Assembly (NCBI GenBank): GCA_902579105.1
Contig: CACHFM010000001.1
Coordinates: 124,001 to 188,000, forward strand
DNA length: 64,000 nt
Source: an uncultured Pelagibacteraceae bacterium
GTDB taxonomy: Bacteria > Pseudomonadota > Alphaproteobacteria > Pelagibacterales > Pelagibacteraceae
Reading direction: 5' to 3'
The notes beneath the pieces were generated by a model. That model had not been told where the DNA came from. It did not search any database and was given only the letters and a program-made list of their open reading frames with translations. Position numbers and translations under genes: made by a program. This document shows, in pieces, positions 47,972-57,225 of the stretch. Numbering within the stretch: the first letter of the stretch is position 1; each line of letters opens with the position of its first letter.

Positions 47972-49842
47972 TAAGCTATATGCTTAATAGACTTTCTTTT
48001 TACATGTGACAACAAAATATATACAGCGGCAGGAGTAATTCCATCAATTCTTAGGGCTTGGCCCATAGTTTTAGGCCTTATTTCTTTAAATTTGGCTTTA
48101 ACTTCATTCGATAGCCCTGAAAGACTATCATAATCAGTTTTTTCTGGTATTAATAAATTTTCGTCCCTTTTAAAGGCTAAAATATCTGCTTTTTGCTTCT
48201 TTAAATATCCCCTATAGTGAGAATTTATTTCTATTTGCTCATCAATTTCCTTGTTAAAAAATGGTATTTTAGGCCATATTTTTCGAATCTTGTCCATATT
48301 TACTGATTTTTGGGTTAATATTTCATTTGAGGATCTCAAAACTCCATCTTTTGAAATTTTTATTCCAAAATCTTCTGCTTTTGTAGGAGAAATAGTTGAT
48401 TTTTTCATCTTTTCTTCAATTTCTCTTATTTTTTTATGTTTATCTTCAAATATCAATTTTCTTTCATGACTAATTAACCCAATTGAGATTCCTTTTCCTG
48501 TTAACCTTTGATCAGCATTATCTGATCTTAGACTTAGTCTGTATTCAGCTCTAGAGGTAAACATTCTATATGGTTCAGCTACACCTTTCGTAACTAAATC
48601 ATCTATCATAACTCCAATATAAGCATCTGATCTATCCAATATAAAAGGCTCAAATTTTTTTACTGATAGAGCGGCATTTGTTCCTGCAATAAGTCCTTGA
48701 GCAGCGGCTTCTTCATATCCTGTAGTTCCATTTATTTGACCTGCAAGATAAAGGTTATTAATTTTCTTAGTTTCAAGTGTTAAAAATAATTCTCTAGGAT
48801 CTATATAGTCATATTCTATTGCATATCCAGGTCTAATTATCTTAACATTTTCTAAACCACTGATATTATTACATATTTCTTGTTGAATATCGCTAGGAAG
48901 AGAAGTTGATATGCCATTTGGGTAAATTGTATGATCATTTAAGCCTTCTGGCTCTAAAAATATCTGATGTCGACCTTTGTCTGAAAATTTTACTACTTTA
49001 TCCTCTATAGATGGACAATACCTTGGACCAACTCCTTTTATGCTTCCTGAATACATGGCACTCTTTGATAAATTTTTTTCTATAATTTTATGAACCTTAT
49101 GATTGGTATATGTCATCCGACATGAAACTTGTTTGTTAATATTTTTTTTTGTTAAAAAAGAAAAAAAGTACGGATCATCATCTGCGAACTGTTCTTCTAA
49201 ATTTTTATAATTAATAGTTCTGGAATCTAATCGAGGAGGGGTTCCTGTTTTTAATCTTCCAATTTTAAAATCATATTTTTCTAATTGTTCACTTAAACCC
49301 GTTGATGGTTTCTCGTCATATCTTCCAGCTGGGGTCTTTTCATCACCTATATGTATCAAACCATTCAAAAAAGTGCCTGTCGTTAGTATTAACTTGGAAC
49401 ATAAAACTTTCTTACCTTCTTTAGTTTCAAAACCACTTATTGAATTATTATCAAAAATAAATTTGATTACAGGATCTGAAAAAACGCTTAAATTACAATA
49501 GTTTAGCAATTTTTCTTGCATATATTTACGATATAATGATCTATCAGATTGAGTTCTTGGTCCTCTAACAGCAGGACCTCTGCTTCTGTTTAACAATCTA
49601 AATTGTATTCCTGATTTATCTGCAACTTCACCCATTACGCCATCAAGTGCATCTATCTCTCTTACTAAGTGACCTTTGCCCAAACCACCAATTGCAGGAT
49701 TGCAAGACATCTCGCCAATTGTTTCTATCTTATGAGTGAATAGGGCGGTGTTTACACCCAAGCGTGCAGATGCTGCTGCTGCTTCACATCCAGAATGACC
49801 CCCTCCAATTACTACTACATCAAAAGAGAAATCATTTTTCAT
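47971..49842 (-). CDS. mnmG: tRNA U34 carboxymethylaminomethyl-modifying enzyme MnmG (GidA)
   Basis: A 623-residue FAD enzyme that works with MnmE on the wobble uridine. The FAD site [20 protein letters not shown] is at the N-terminus, with [22 protein letters not shown] and FLNGLIHIG in the middle. The catalytic-domain and C-terminal parts ([18 protein letters not shown]) are intact. It shares a base with rsmG and follows mnmE after 117 bases. Confidence 0.97.
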   Translation of the reverse strand: MKNDFSFDVVVIGGGHSGCEAAAASARLGVNTALFTHKIETIGEMSCNPAIGGLGKGHLVREIDALDGVMGEVADKSGIQFRLLNRSRGPAVRGPRTQSDRSLYRKYMQEKLLNYCNLSVFSDPVIKFIFDNNSISGFETKEGKKVLCSKLILTTGTFLNGLIHIGDEKTPAGRYDEKPSTGLSEQLEKYDFKIGRLKTGTPPRLDSRTINYKNLEEQFADDDPYFFSFLTKKNINKQVSCRMTYTNHKVHKIIEKNLSKSAMYSGSIKGVGPRYCPSIEDKVVKFSDKGRHQIFLEPEGLNDHTIYPNGISTSLPSDIQQEICNNISGLENVKIIRPGYAIEYDYIDPRELFLTLETKKINNLYLAGQINGTTGYEEAAAQGLIAGTNAALSVKKFEPFILDRSDAYIGVMIDDLVTKGVAEPYRMFTSRAEYRLSLRSDNADQRLTGKGISIGLISHERKLIFEDKHKKIREIEEKMKKSTISPTKAEDFGIKISKDGVLRSSNEILTQKSVNMDKIRKIWPKIPFFNKEIDEQIEINSHYRGYLKKQKADILAFKRDENLLIPEKTDYDSLSGLSNEVKAKFKEIRPKTMGQALRIDGITPAAVYILLSHVKRKSIKHIA

Positions 49843-49959
49843 GAGTTAAATTTATAACTGATTAATTTATTTACAAGGTTCGTATAATATTCCTTAAATA
49901 AGTGTTTAATATCAACGTTTTTTAAGACAAAAAGGGCAAAAAAGCAGTAAAATTGGGGA

Positions 49960-51291
49960 TTATTTGCCTATACAAAAATCATTGAAAATACTGCCTAATA
50001 TCTCCTCAACATCAACTTTTCCCACAATCATACCTAAATGTCTTGTAGCTAGTCTTAAATCTTCAGCAGCTTTATCAAAATCTTCGACTTCCTTTTTTTT
50101 ATTAAAATTATTTAAATGATCTAAACATTGTTGCAAATGTTGTCGGTGTCTTTCTCTAGTTATTAAAATATCATCACTTGTAATAAATTTATTTTTTAAA
50201 TTATTTTTTATTTTTAAAATTAGTTCATCAATATTTAAATTTTCTTTAATCGAAATTATTATGTGATTAAATTTTTTAATTTCAGGATTAATATCTCCTT
50301 CTAAAAGATCAGATTTATTTATAATCAAAATTGCATTTTCGTCCAATAAATCTCTCAAAACATCAGTAAAATCAAGGTTTTTGGCATCTACTACTACTAA
50401 CTTCAAATCTGCTTCTTCTGCTCTGCTTAGAGATAATTTAATACCTTTTTTTTCAATCTCATTTTTAGAATCTCTTATTCCTGCTGTATCCGAAATAATT
50501 ACTGGATAACCGTCGATATTAAGATGAGTTTCTATTACATCTCTTGTTGTTCCCGCAATCTCTGAAACTATTGCTACATCTCTATTAGACAAATGATTTA
50601 AGAGGCTAGATTTACCTGCGTTGGTAGGTCCAAGAATTGCAATTTTAAATCCCTCTCTAATTCTTTCTCCAACTTTTTGATCATCTATAATTTTTTCAAT
50701 TTTTATTTTTACCTCCTCAGAACTTTTTTTAATCTCATTTAAAATATCATTAGGCAAATCTTCATCAGGAAAATCAATTTTAGCTTCAACGTGTGATAAG
50801 ATTTTTAAAAGCTTATCTCTTAAAAAATTAAATTGATCTGCTGATTTTCCATTCATGATTTTAATTGCTTGTTGTCTTTGAATTTCAGTCTCAGAAGAAA
50901 TTAAATCAGCTATGCTTTCAGCTTTTAGTAAATTTATTTTACCATTTTGAAAAGCAAGTTTAGTAAATTCTCCAGGTTCTGCTAAACGGCAATTTTCAAT
51001 TTTTGAAATAGATTGATGAAGAGCATCAATTACAGCTTTACTGCCATGAACCTGTATCTCAGCCATATCTTCCCCAGTGTAGCTCTCTGGCCCGGGAAAC
51101 CATAGTATTATGCCTTCATCAATAAGCTCAGAAGTGTTGATTTTATTGATTTTTCTAAGTGTTGCTACTCTTGGTTTGGGAAGTTCATTCGTAGTTAGAA
51201 GCTTAATTGCTTTAGATGTTTCTTTTCCTGAAATTCTAATTACAGCAACACCTGAAATCCCTGGTCCACTCGATAATGCATAAATTGTCAT
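49960..51291 (-). CDS. mnmE: tRNA modification GTPase MnmE (TrmE)
   Basis: A 443-residue GTPase with an N-terminal folate-binding domain (ALSSGPGISGVAVIRISG; VHGSKAVIDALHQ). A helical domain encloses a G domain with GPTNAGKSSLLN, DTAGIRDS and NKSD, and the terminal FCIGK supplies the conserved Cys. It joins MnmG in making cmnm5U34. It sits between rho and mnmG. Confidence 0.96.
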   Translation of the reverse strand: MTIYALSSGPGISGVAVIRISGKETSKAIKLLTTNELPKPRVATLRKINKINTSELIDEGIILWFPGPESYTGEDMAEIQVHGSKAVIDALHQSISKIENCRLAEPGEFTKLAFQNGKINLLKAESIADLISSETEIQRQQAIKIMNGKSADQFNFLRDKLLKILSHVEAKIDFPDEDLPNDILNEIKKSSEEVKIKIEKIIDDQKVGERIREGFKIAILGPTNAGKSSLLNHLSNRDVAIVSEIAGTTRDVIETHLNIDGYPVIISDTAGIRDSKNEIEKKGIKLSLSRAEEADLKLVVVDAKNLDFTDVLRDLLDENAILIINKSDLLEGDINPEIKKFNHIIISIKENLNIDELILKIKNNLKNKFITSDDILITRERHRQHLQQCLDHLNNFNKKKEVEDFDKAAEDLRLATRHLGMIVGKVDVEEILGSIFNDFCIGK

Positions 51292-51349
51292 TCAAAGATT
51301 ATATCTTCAAATTTATGCCTGTGTAAAACTTTTAATTAGAGTGAAAAAT

Positions 51350-52618
51350 TTAGGCTGGTTTATTCATTGAGTTAAAGAACTCAGCATTATTTTTTGTATC
51401 TTTTAATTTTGAGTTTATAAACTCGATCGCATCCATAGTTCCCATTGGTGCAATTATTCTTCTTAATACATTCATCTTTTGTAGATCATTTTTGTCAAAT
51501 AATAATTCTTCTCTTCTTGTTCCTGATTTTGTTATGTCAATTGCTGGGTAAATTCTTTTGTCTGCAATTTTTCTATCTAGAACTGTTTCACTATTACCTG
51601 TTCCTTTAAATTCTTCAAAAATTACTTCATCCATTCTACTTCCTGTATCAATTAAGGCTGTTGAAATAATTGTTAATGATCCACCTTCTTCAATATTTCT
51701 TGCGGCACCAAAAAATCTTTTCGGTCTTTGAAGTGCATTTGCATCAACACCTCCTGTTAAAACTTTTCCTGAACTTGGTACAACTGCATTGTAAGCTCTG
51801 CCTAATCTTGTTATTGAGTCTAATAAAATTACTACATCTTTTTTGTGTTCTGTTAATCTTTTCGCTTTTTCTATAACCATCTCTGCTACCGCTACGTGCC
51901 TTTGAGCAGGTTCATCAAAAGTTGAGCTAATTACTTCACCATTAACTGTTCTTTGCATGTCGGTTACCTCTTCGGGACGCTCATCAATTAGTAAAACAAT
52001 CAAATAACATTCTGGATAATTTTTCGAAATAGAATTTGCAATACTTTGTAAAATCATAGTTTTACCAGCTTTTGGTGGGGAAATTATTATTGATCTTTGA
52101 CCTTTACCAATTGGACTAACTAGATCTATTAATCTTGGTGTTAAGTCTGGTTTTTTTTCAATTTTTGTTGTTTCAACTTCCATAACCAACTGTTTATCTG
52201 GATATAAAGGCGTAAGGTTATCAAATGCTATTTTGTGTCTAGCTTTTTCAGGTTCCTCAAAATTAATTTTACTTACTTGTAATAATGCAAAATATCTTTC
52301 ACCTTCTTTAGGTGCTCTTACTGGACCTTCAACTGTATCTCCAGTTCTTAATCCAAATTTTCTAATCTGGCTTGGACTAACATAAATATCATCTGGTCCT
52401 GGCAAATAATTTGACTCCATAGCTCTTAAAAAACCAAAACCATCCTGCAATAATTGTAAAACACCTGCTCCAGTAATTTCTTCTTTTTCTGCAACTTTTT
52501 TTAAAATAGCGAAAAGAATTTCTTGTTTCCTTAAAGTACTTGCATTTTCAATACCTAGCTCTTCAGCTTGAGTAATAAGCTGTTCGGATGATTTAAGTTT
52601 TAGTTCTTGAATATTCAT
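51350..52618 (-). CDS. rho: Transcription termination factor Rho
   Basis: A 422-residue hexameric RNA helicase. It has an N-terminal RNA-binding domain with GFGFLR, Walker [12 protein letters not shown], Walker [17 protein letters not shown] and the Q/R loops. Length is normal. Because many convergent genes here overlap and lack hairpin terminators, Rho is likely important for transcript ends. The 118-base leader has a promoter candidate and a palindrome (see separate entries). Confidence 0.97.
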   Translation of the reverse strand: MNIQELKLKSSEQLITQAEELGIENASTLRKQEILFAILKKVAEKEEITGAGVLQLLQDGFGFLRAMESNYLPGPDDIYVSPSQIRKFGLRTGDTVEGPVRAPKEGERYFALLQVSKINFEEPEKARHKIAFDNLTPLYPDKQLVMEVETTKIEKKPDLTPRLIDLVSPIGKGQRSIIISPPKAGKTMILQSIANSISKNYPECYLIVLLIDERPEEVTDMQRTVNGEVISSTFDEPAQRHVAVAEMVIEKAKRLTEHKKDVVILLDSITRLGRAYNAVVPSSGKVLTGGVDANALQRPKRFFGAARNIEEGGSLTIISTALIDTGSRMDEVIFEEFKGTGNSETVLDRKIADKRIYPAIDITKSGTRREELLFDKNDLQKMNVLRRIIAPMGTMDAIEFINSKLKDTKNNAEFFNSMNKPA

Positions 52619-52629
52619 GATTATTTATT

Positions 52630-52645
52630 TGATAAGGACTTATCA
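52630..52645. promoter_or_regulatory. Palindrome in the rho leader
   Basis: TGATAAGGACTTATCA consists of two perfect 7-base arms around two bases and lies 11 bases before the rho start codon. In RNA it would form a six-pair hairpin with a four-base loop near the ribosome site; as DNA it could be an operator. A possible promoter upstream has TTGTAA and TATATT about 16 bases apart near 52681-52655 on the minus strand. Rho is autoregulated in E. coli, so a control role is plausible. Confidence 0.45.
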
Positions 52646-52736
52646 GTTAGACTTAATATATATACTCTTTAAAGTATTACAAGGCAGTTTATAAAATAGT
52701 AAAAACATTAATAAAATAAGGGTTTTTAAGCTATTT

Positions 52737-53264
52737 TTAATAATTGTTTTTTAATTCTTTAGTAAAATCATCAACTTTTGACCAATCTGTAAATTCATAT
52801 GATTGAGAGGTATCTGTCGGACCCTTGGTAATAAACATAATAAATTTAATTATATATTTATCGAAAAAATTATAATTAGGATAATCAACTTTTCCAGCAA
52901 AAACTCTTATTTTTTTTGGTGTCCATTTAGAAATTTTTAAAAATTTTTTTATATATGGGTTTGTTTCAGCTGTATTTTTTTCTGATTTTCTTGCAACAAC
53001 ATTTACTGAAAAAAAAGCAGACTGTTTGTGATCTAAAATATTTTTATTTAAATTAATAAATTTATAAAGTTCTTTTGAATGTTTGCCATATCTTATACTT
53101 GCACCTATTATAATTTTTTCAAAATTAGATAAATCAATTTTTTTCGCATCTTCTAAAGAAACGAGCTCTACTAAATTTTCATCATTTAAAAAATTTATTA
53201 TTCTTTCACAAATTACTTTTGTATGACCATCTGTGCTTGAATAAATAATTAAAAAACTAGGCAT
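52737..53264 (-). CDS. hemG: Flavodoxin-type protoporphyrinogen oxidase HemG
   Basis: A 175-residue FMN protein that oxidises protoporphyrinogen IX in heme synthesis. The FMN loop YSSTDGHTKVI lies at the N-terminus. The HemG-specific IIIGASIRYGKHSKEL, AFFSVNVVARKSEKNTAETNPY and the late KGPTDTSQSYEFTDW match the E. coli enzyme closely. It follows hemH after 12 bases in hemE-hemH-hemG. Most alphaproteobacteria instead have the unrelated hemJ at this place near rho. Confidence 0.9.
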   Translation of the reverse strand: MPSFLIIYSSTDGHTKVICERIINFLNDENLVELVSLEDAKKIDLSNFEKIIIGASIRYGKHSKELYKFINLNKNILDHKQSAFFSVNVVARKSEKNTAETNPYIKKFLKISKWTPKKIRVFAGKVDYPNYNFFDKYIIKFIMFITKGPTDTSQSYEFTDWSKVDDFTKELKNNY

Positions 53265-53276
53265 ATTTAAATAATT

Positions 53277-54395
53277 TTATGATTTATTCATTACTTGTTT
53301 TGGCATTTTTTCATAAAACTTTTTATCTAACTGATATTCTATGTCTTCTTTATCTTGGGCAGAGCCCTCTGCTTGTGTAAACGTATATTTTGCAAAATCT
53401 TTACACCAGTCTTTTTTGGTGTTTAAACATTCTATCGGATAGATATTGCCACCCCAATCTTTAGCTTCATTTACAAGTTCATGACCCAATTCATCAGTTG
53501 TTTCAAGACAATCTGCAACAAAGCTTGGAGAATATATGGCTATTTCTTTTTTTCCTTCGGATATTAATTTTTTCACCACGTCCTCAGTATAAGGAGTTAT
53601 CCACTCTTCAGATCCAAAACGGCTTTGAAAACTCATCATACATTGTTCAGGTTTAATATTTTTTAAATTATTTGTAATAAGACAAAATGTTTCGTAACAA
53701 TGTCTATAATAATCATCACCTTTATTAACGATCCTTCTTTTTTGCATACCATGAAAGGTGATTATTAAAGTCTCAATTCTTTTTCCTTTTTGTTGAAGCT
53801 CATTTATTCTTGTATCAACTTGCTTCACAGAATTATCTATAAACGCATGTGTTCTGTGGAAATTTGTAATAACTTCAAAAGTTGGTATTTTAACTCTTTT
53901 TGATAGTTCTTTTGCCAGTGCGTCTATTCCTGAAGCTATTGTGCTTTCGGAATACTGAGGAAACATAGGTATTACTAATAACTTTGTAGCGCCAATTCCT
54001 TTTTTTAAATCGTCTTCCCAACTATCATAAACTTCATTTACATATGGAGGTGATAAAAGAAAAGCATGGTTTACTTCAACATATCCATGAGGGTCAATTT
54101 TCTTTAATTCTTCTCTAACATTCTTTGTAAAATCTCTTGTATTGGTAATTAAAGGAAAGCTTTTTCCATCCCATATTCTTGCATAAAGCTTTGCAGATTT
54201 TTTTGGCCTAAAAGGTAATACAAAAAAGTTTAAAATTATTTTCCATAGCCAAGGATTTATATCAACTACTCTTGGATCTCCTAAAAACTTTCTAAGATAT
54301 TTTCTTAAAGCTTTGGTGGTTGGCTCAGAAGGTGATCCAAGCTGAACGAATACAACTTTTGTTTTTCTTTTCGGGTGTATATAAATCTGGCTCAT
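53277..54395 (-). CDS. hemH: Ferrochelatase
   Basis: A 372-residue enzyme inserting iron into protoporphyrin IX, the last step of heme synthesis. VVFVQLGSPSEPTTKALRKYLRKFL opens the protein. IITFHGMQKRR contains the catalytic His region, and SFQSRFGSEEWITPYTEDVV and APSF-like YSPSFVADCLETTDEL carry the other conserved residues. It starts one base after the hemE stop. Confidence 0.95.
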   Translation of the reverse strand: MSQIYIHPKRKTKVVFVQLGSPSEPTTKALRKYLRKFLGDPRVVDINPWLWKIILNFFVLPFRPKKSAKLYARIWDGKSFPLITNTRDFTKNVREELKKIDPHGYVEVNHAFLLSPPYVNEVYDSWEDDLKKGIGATKLLVIPMFPQYSESTIASGIDALAKELSKRVKIPTFEVITNFHRTHAFIDNSVKQVDTRINELQQKGKRIETLIITFHGMQKRRIVNKGDDYYRHCYETFCLITNNLKNIKPEQCMMSFQSRFGSEEWITPYTEDVVKKLISEGKKEIAIYSPSFVADCLETTDELGHELVNEAKDWGGNIYPIECLNTKKDWCKDFAKYTFTQAEGSAQDKEDIEYQLDKKFYEKMPKQVMNKS

Positions 54396-54396
54396 A

Positions 54397-55398
54397 TTAA
54401 TAATTTTTTACTGTTTTTACTAAATAATCAATCATATTTGGGTCTGTCTCTGGAAGCACTCCATGTCCAAGGTTGAATATATATGGATGATCTTTAAAAA
54501 TATCGAGATATTTTGAAGCTTCTTTTTTTAATGTTTCCTTATCTGTTAATAAAATTTTAGGATCTAGTCCTCCTTGAACTGGTATTTGAACTTCTTTTCT
54601 TATTTGAAGAGGGTCTACTTCATAATCAATACAAATAGCATCAGGCTTTACAATATCACAATAATTTTTATAATCTTTAATATTTCTGGGAAAACATATA
54701 ACGGGAACCTTTAAAGATTTTACATACTCTACTAGTTTGGAAGTAGGATCATAGATATACTTTGGCAAATCTTTTTTATTTACTAAACCTGCCCAACTAT
54801 CAAAAATTTGAATTGTATCAGCACCATTATTAATTTGGTTTTTAATATGAATTTTTAAAAATTTTTCTAAAACTTTTAATGTTTCATTTATTAGTAAATC
54901 ATTTGTGAAAAAATCATCTTTTAGTTTTAATTTTGGAGATTTTTTATTAATCATATAAACTAATAATGTCCAAGGAGCTCCAACAAAACCTATAGTACTT
55001 TTATTTTTTGTTAATTGATTGTTGCTTACTAATTTTATCGCTTCATAAACTTCTTTAATATTTTGAGTAAAACCTTTTTCATCTATTTTTGAAAAAACTT
55101 TTAAATTTAAGTCTCCTAATAATGGACCAAAATTTTTTTTAAACTCTACTTTTTGATTTATGCCATATGGCAACATTAAAATATCTGAAAAAATTATAGC
55201 AGCATCTAAATCAAATCTTTTAAGGGGTTGAAGAGTTATTTCAGTAGATAAATTTGCATTTAAACATAATTTAATAAAATCAGGATTTAATTTTCTTATT
55301 TCTCTAAATTCTGGTAAATATCTACCAGCTTGTCTCATTATCCATATTGGACTTATTTTTGTATTTTTATTAATTAAAACTTCGTGTAATGGTGTCAT
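54397..55398 (-). CDS. hemE: Uroporphyrinogen decarboxylase
   Basis: A 333-residue enzyme making coproporphyrinogen III. The N-terminal signature PIWIMRQAGRYLPEFRE is present. GFVGAPWTLLVYMI and NLGHGVLPETDPN near the end are also conserved. It begins the hemE-hemH-hemG run directed away from the probable replication origin, the usual neighbour of oriC in Caulobacter and Rickettsia. Confidence 0.96.
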   Translation of the reverse strand: MTPLHEVLINKNTKISPIWIMRQAGRYLPEFREIRKLNPDFIKLCLNANLSTEITLQPLKRFDLDAAIIFSDILMLPYGINQKVEFKKNFGPLLGDLNLKVFSKIDEKGFTQNIKEVYEAIKLVSNNQLTKNKSTIGFVGAPWTLLVYMINKKSPKLKLKDDFFTNDLLINETLKVLEKFLKIHIKNQINNGADTIQIFDSWAGLVNKKDLPKYIYDPTSKLVEYVKSLKVPVICFPRNIKDYKNYCDIVKPDAICIDYEVDPLQIRKEVQIPVQGGLDPKILLTDKETLKKEASKYLDIFKDHPYIFNLGHGVLPETDPNMIDYLVKTVKNY

Positions 55399-55440
55399 AT
55401 TTAAAATAACATATATAATTATTGTATTAGTATTGTGTAT

Positions 55441-55449
55441 TGTGAATAA
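55441..55449 (-). other. DnaA box
   Basis: TGTGAATAA on the plus strand, that is TTATTCACA on the minus strand, an exact match to the TTATNCACA consensus inside the candidate origin. Confidence 0.75.
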
Positions 55450-55578
55450 TGATGATTAATTTTTATTAACATTTTATTAACAATTTAATAACATCTTTTA
55501 ATTAATAGAATTGTTTAAAATGAAGCTTTTTTCATTTTTATCAAGATTCATGTATTATTTACTAAACATGTTTATAAT

Positions 55579-55587
55579 TGTGAATAA
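55579..55587 (-). other. DnaA box
   Basis: Second exact TTATTCACA (minus strand), in the same orientation as the box 138 bases to its left. Confidence 0.75.
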
Positions 55588-55671
55588 AGTCCTTATTTTA
55601 CAACAATTTTTTAACAATATTTAATTTGAGTAATTTTATTAAAATAATACAAATTTATTAACAATTTATTC

Positions 55672-56499
55672 ATGAGTAATTCATACCAAATTTATCTAAT
55701 TTCAGACTCGACAGGAGAAACTCTTGATCGAATTTTTTTAGCCTTAAAGGCTCAATTTAAAAATATTAATTATAAAGTTCATGCATATTCTTTCACTAGA
55801 ACTGAAAATCAAATTTCTAAAATATTAGAAGATGCTGAAAAAAATGTAAATTCAGTAATTTTATATACAATTGTTGAAAATAATTTAGCAAAATATTTGG
55901 CCAACGAAAGTAGTAAAAAAAACATTCCTTGTTTTGGTGTTCTTGGAAATTTAATTTTAAACTTTTCTAAAATTCTTAATCAAAAAGCTTCACATGAGCC
56001 TAGTGGTCAACATGAATTAAATGAAGAATACTATGAAAGAATAGAAGCAATACAATTTACAATGAGTCACGATGACGGTAATTCTATTAATGATATAGAA
56101 AAATCAGATATAATTTTAGTTGGGGTTAGTAGAACCAGCAAAACTCCCACATCAATTTATTTAGCAAATAGAGGTTTAAAAACTTCAAACATTCCTCTTG
56201 TCAACGAAAATTCTTTACCAAAAAAATTAAGAGACAATCCACAATTAACTTGTGTTATCGGTTTAAATACAGAACCTGAAAGGTTAGTTGATATTAGAAA
56301 AAATAGAATGAATTCATTAAAAGAAACTGAAAATAAAAATTATACAAATATTGAAAATATAAAAAAAGAAATTGAAGATGCGAAAAAAACTTTTAAAAAA
56401 TATAAATGGCCCTCTATTGATATTACTAGGAAGTCTGTAGAGGAAGCAGCTGCATCAATTATAAAGATACGTGAAATATATTTAAACAATGTTAAATAA
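55672..56499 (+). CDS. ppsR: Kinase/pyrophosphorylase PpsR (DUF299)
   Basis: A 275-residue bifunctional regulatory protein of the YdiA family that phosphorylates and dephosphorylates PEP synthase or pyruvate phosphate dikinase. Marks are LISDSTGETLDRIF at the N-terminus, the P-loop-like GVSRTSKTPTSIYLA in the middle and a late KWPSIDITRKSVEEAAA. It is the first gene right of oriC, the usual alphaproteobacterial position, and overlaps maf by 11 bases. Confidence 0.93.
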   Translation: MSNSYQIYLISDSTGETLDRIFLALKAQFKNINYKVHAYSFTRTENQISKILEDAEKNVNSVILYTIVENNLAKYLANESSKKNIPCFGVLGNLILNFSKILNQKASHEPSGQHELNEEYYERIEAIQFTMSHDDGNSINDIEKSDIILVGVSRTSKTPTSIYLANRGLKTSNIPLVNENSLPKKLRDNPQLTCVIGLNTEPERLVDIRKNRMNSLKETENKNYTNIENIKKEIEDAKKTFKKYKWPSIDITRKSVEEAAASIIKIREIYLNNVK

Positions 56500-57079
56500 A
56501 ATTATTCTTGCGTCCAAAAGTAAAGTACGTAAAGAAATATTAGATAAAAATAATATAATTAACACAGTTGAGCCATCAAATGTAGACGAAGATATTGTTA
56601 AAGAAAGTTTATTAAAAGAAAAAGCTTCTCCCGATATTATTTCAAGAAACTTAGCTGAACTCAAAGCAAACAAGGTAAGTAAAAAAAATTCTGAAAATTT
56701 GGTATTAGGAGCTGATAGTGTAATAGATTTAAATGGAGAATTAATTTCAAAACCTGAAAATAGGGATGAAGCTTTAAATATTTTAAAAAAACTTAATGGA
56801 AAAAAACATTACTTAGTAAGTTCAGTTTGTATTTCTAGAAACGGTTCAATGATATGGAATTATACTGATAAAGCTTTGCTAACAATGAAAAACTTATCTG
56901 ATGATCAATTGAAAGTTTATTTATCTAAGATAAGTGATGAGACTTTATATGCTTATAATGTCTATCAAATTGAAGGTGAAGGAAGAAATTTATTTTCGAG
57001 TATTGAGGGAGATGAAAATACTATAATGGGACTTCCTATAAAAAAGATAAAAGAATACTTAAGAGATTTAAAATGTTAA
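56489..57079 (+). CDS. maf: Maf-like nucleotide pyrophosphatase
   Basis: A 196-residue house-cleaning pyrophosphatase of the Maf/YhdE family acting on non-canonical or modified NTPs. It has ILASKSKVRKEIL, the acidic LGADSVIDLNG and a late YQIEGEGRNLFSSIEGDENTIMGLP. It overlaps ppsR by 11 bases and the following 50-residue ORF by 7. Confidence 0.92.
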   Translation: MLNKIILASKSKVRKEILDKNNIINTVEPSNVDEDIVKESLLKEKASPDIISRNLAELKANKVSKKNSENLVLGADSVIDLNGELISKPENRDEALNILKKLNGKKHYLVSSVCISRNGSMIWNYTDKALLTMKNLSDDQLKVYLSKISDETLYAYNVYQIEGEGRNLFSSIEGDENTIMGLPIKKIKEYLRDLKC

Positions 57080-57225
57080 TTTTGATTTGGTTTTTAGTTT
57101 GTATTATTTTTTATTTAGTACAACAAATACTTGGTAATTCTGGACATGCATTGGAGGTATTTGCTTTGTTAACAGCTTTAGCACTATTTGCTATTGATAA
57201 ATTAAGCAAAAAAATGAAAAAATGA
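57073..57225 (+). CDS. 50-residue two-helix membrane protein between maf and aroE
   Basis: An ORF starting inside the last codons of maf (7-base overlap) and ending 4 bases inside aroE (ATGA). It spans the whole gap between them. The 50 residues contain two hydrophobic stretches (about 2-17 and 28-42) split by QQILGNSGHALE and end in a basic tail, KLSKKMKK. It is likely a small inner-membrane hairpin. Overlap with both neighbours suggests coupled translation and a real gene. No function is recognised. Confidence 0.68.
   Translation: MLILIWFLVCIIFYLVQQILGNSGHALEVFALLTALALFAIDKLSKKMKK

Larger units (their letters stand above)
55399..55671. other. Probable chromosomal replication origin (oriC)
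   Basis: A 273-base gene-free, extremely AT-rich region between hemE and ppsR, the position of oriC in several alphaproteobacteria. It has two exact DnaA boxes of type TTATTCACA (as TGTGAATAA at 55441-55449 and 55579-55587). TTATTAACA occurs three times (55463, 55474, 55655), two of them within the 14-mer TTATTAACAATTTA (55474-55487 and 55655-55668). Genes on both sides point outward, and parABS is 8 kb away. No start sites or hairpin terminators stand out inside. Confidence 0.82.

Noticed and set aside
49843..49959. A promoter or small gene in the mnmE-mnmG gap
   Set aside because: TTGATA and TATTAT occur but with 20-base spacing; no convincing ORF or hairpin.
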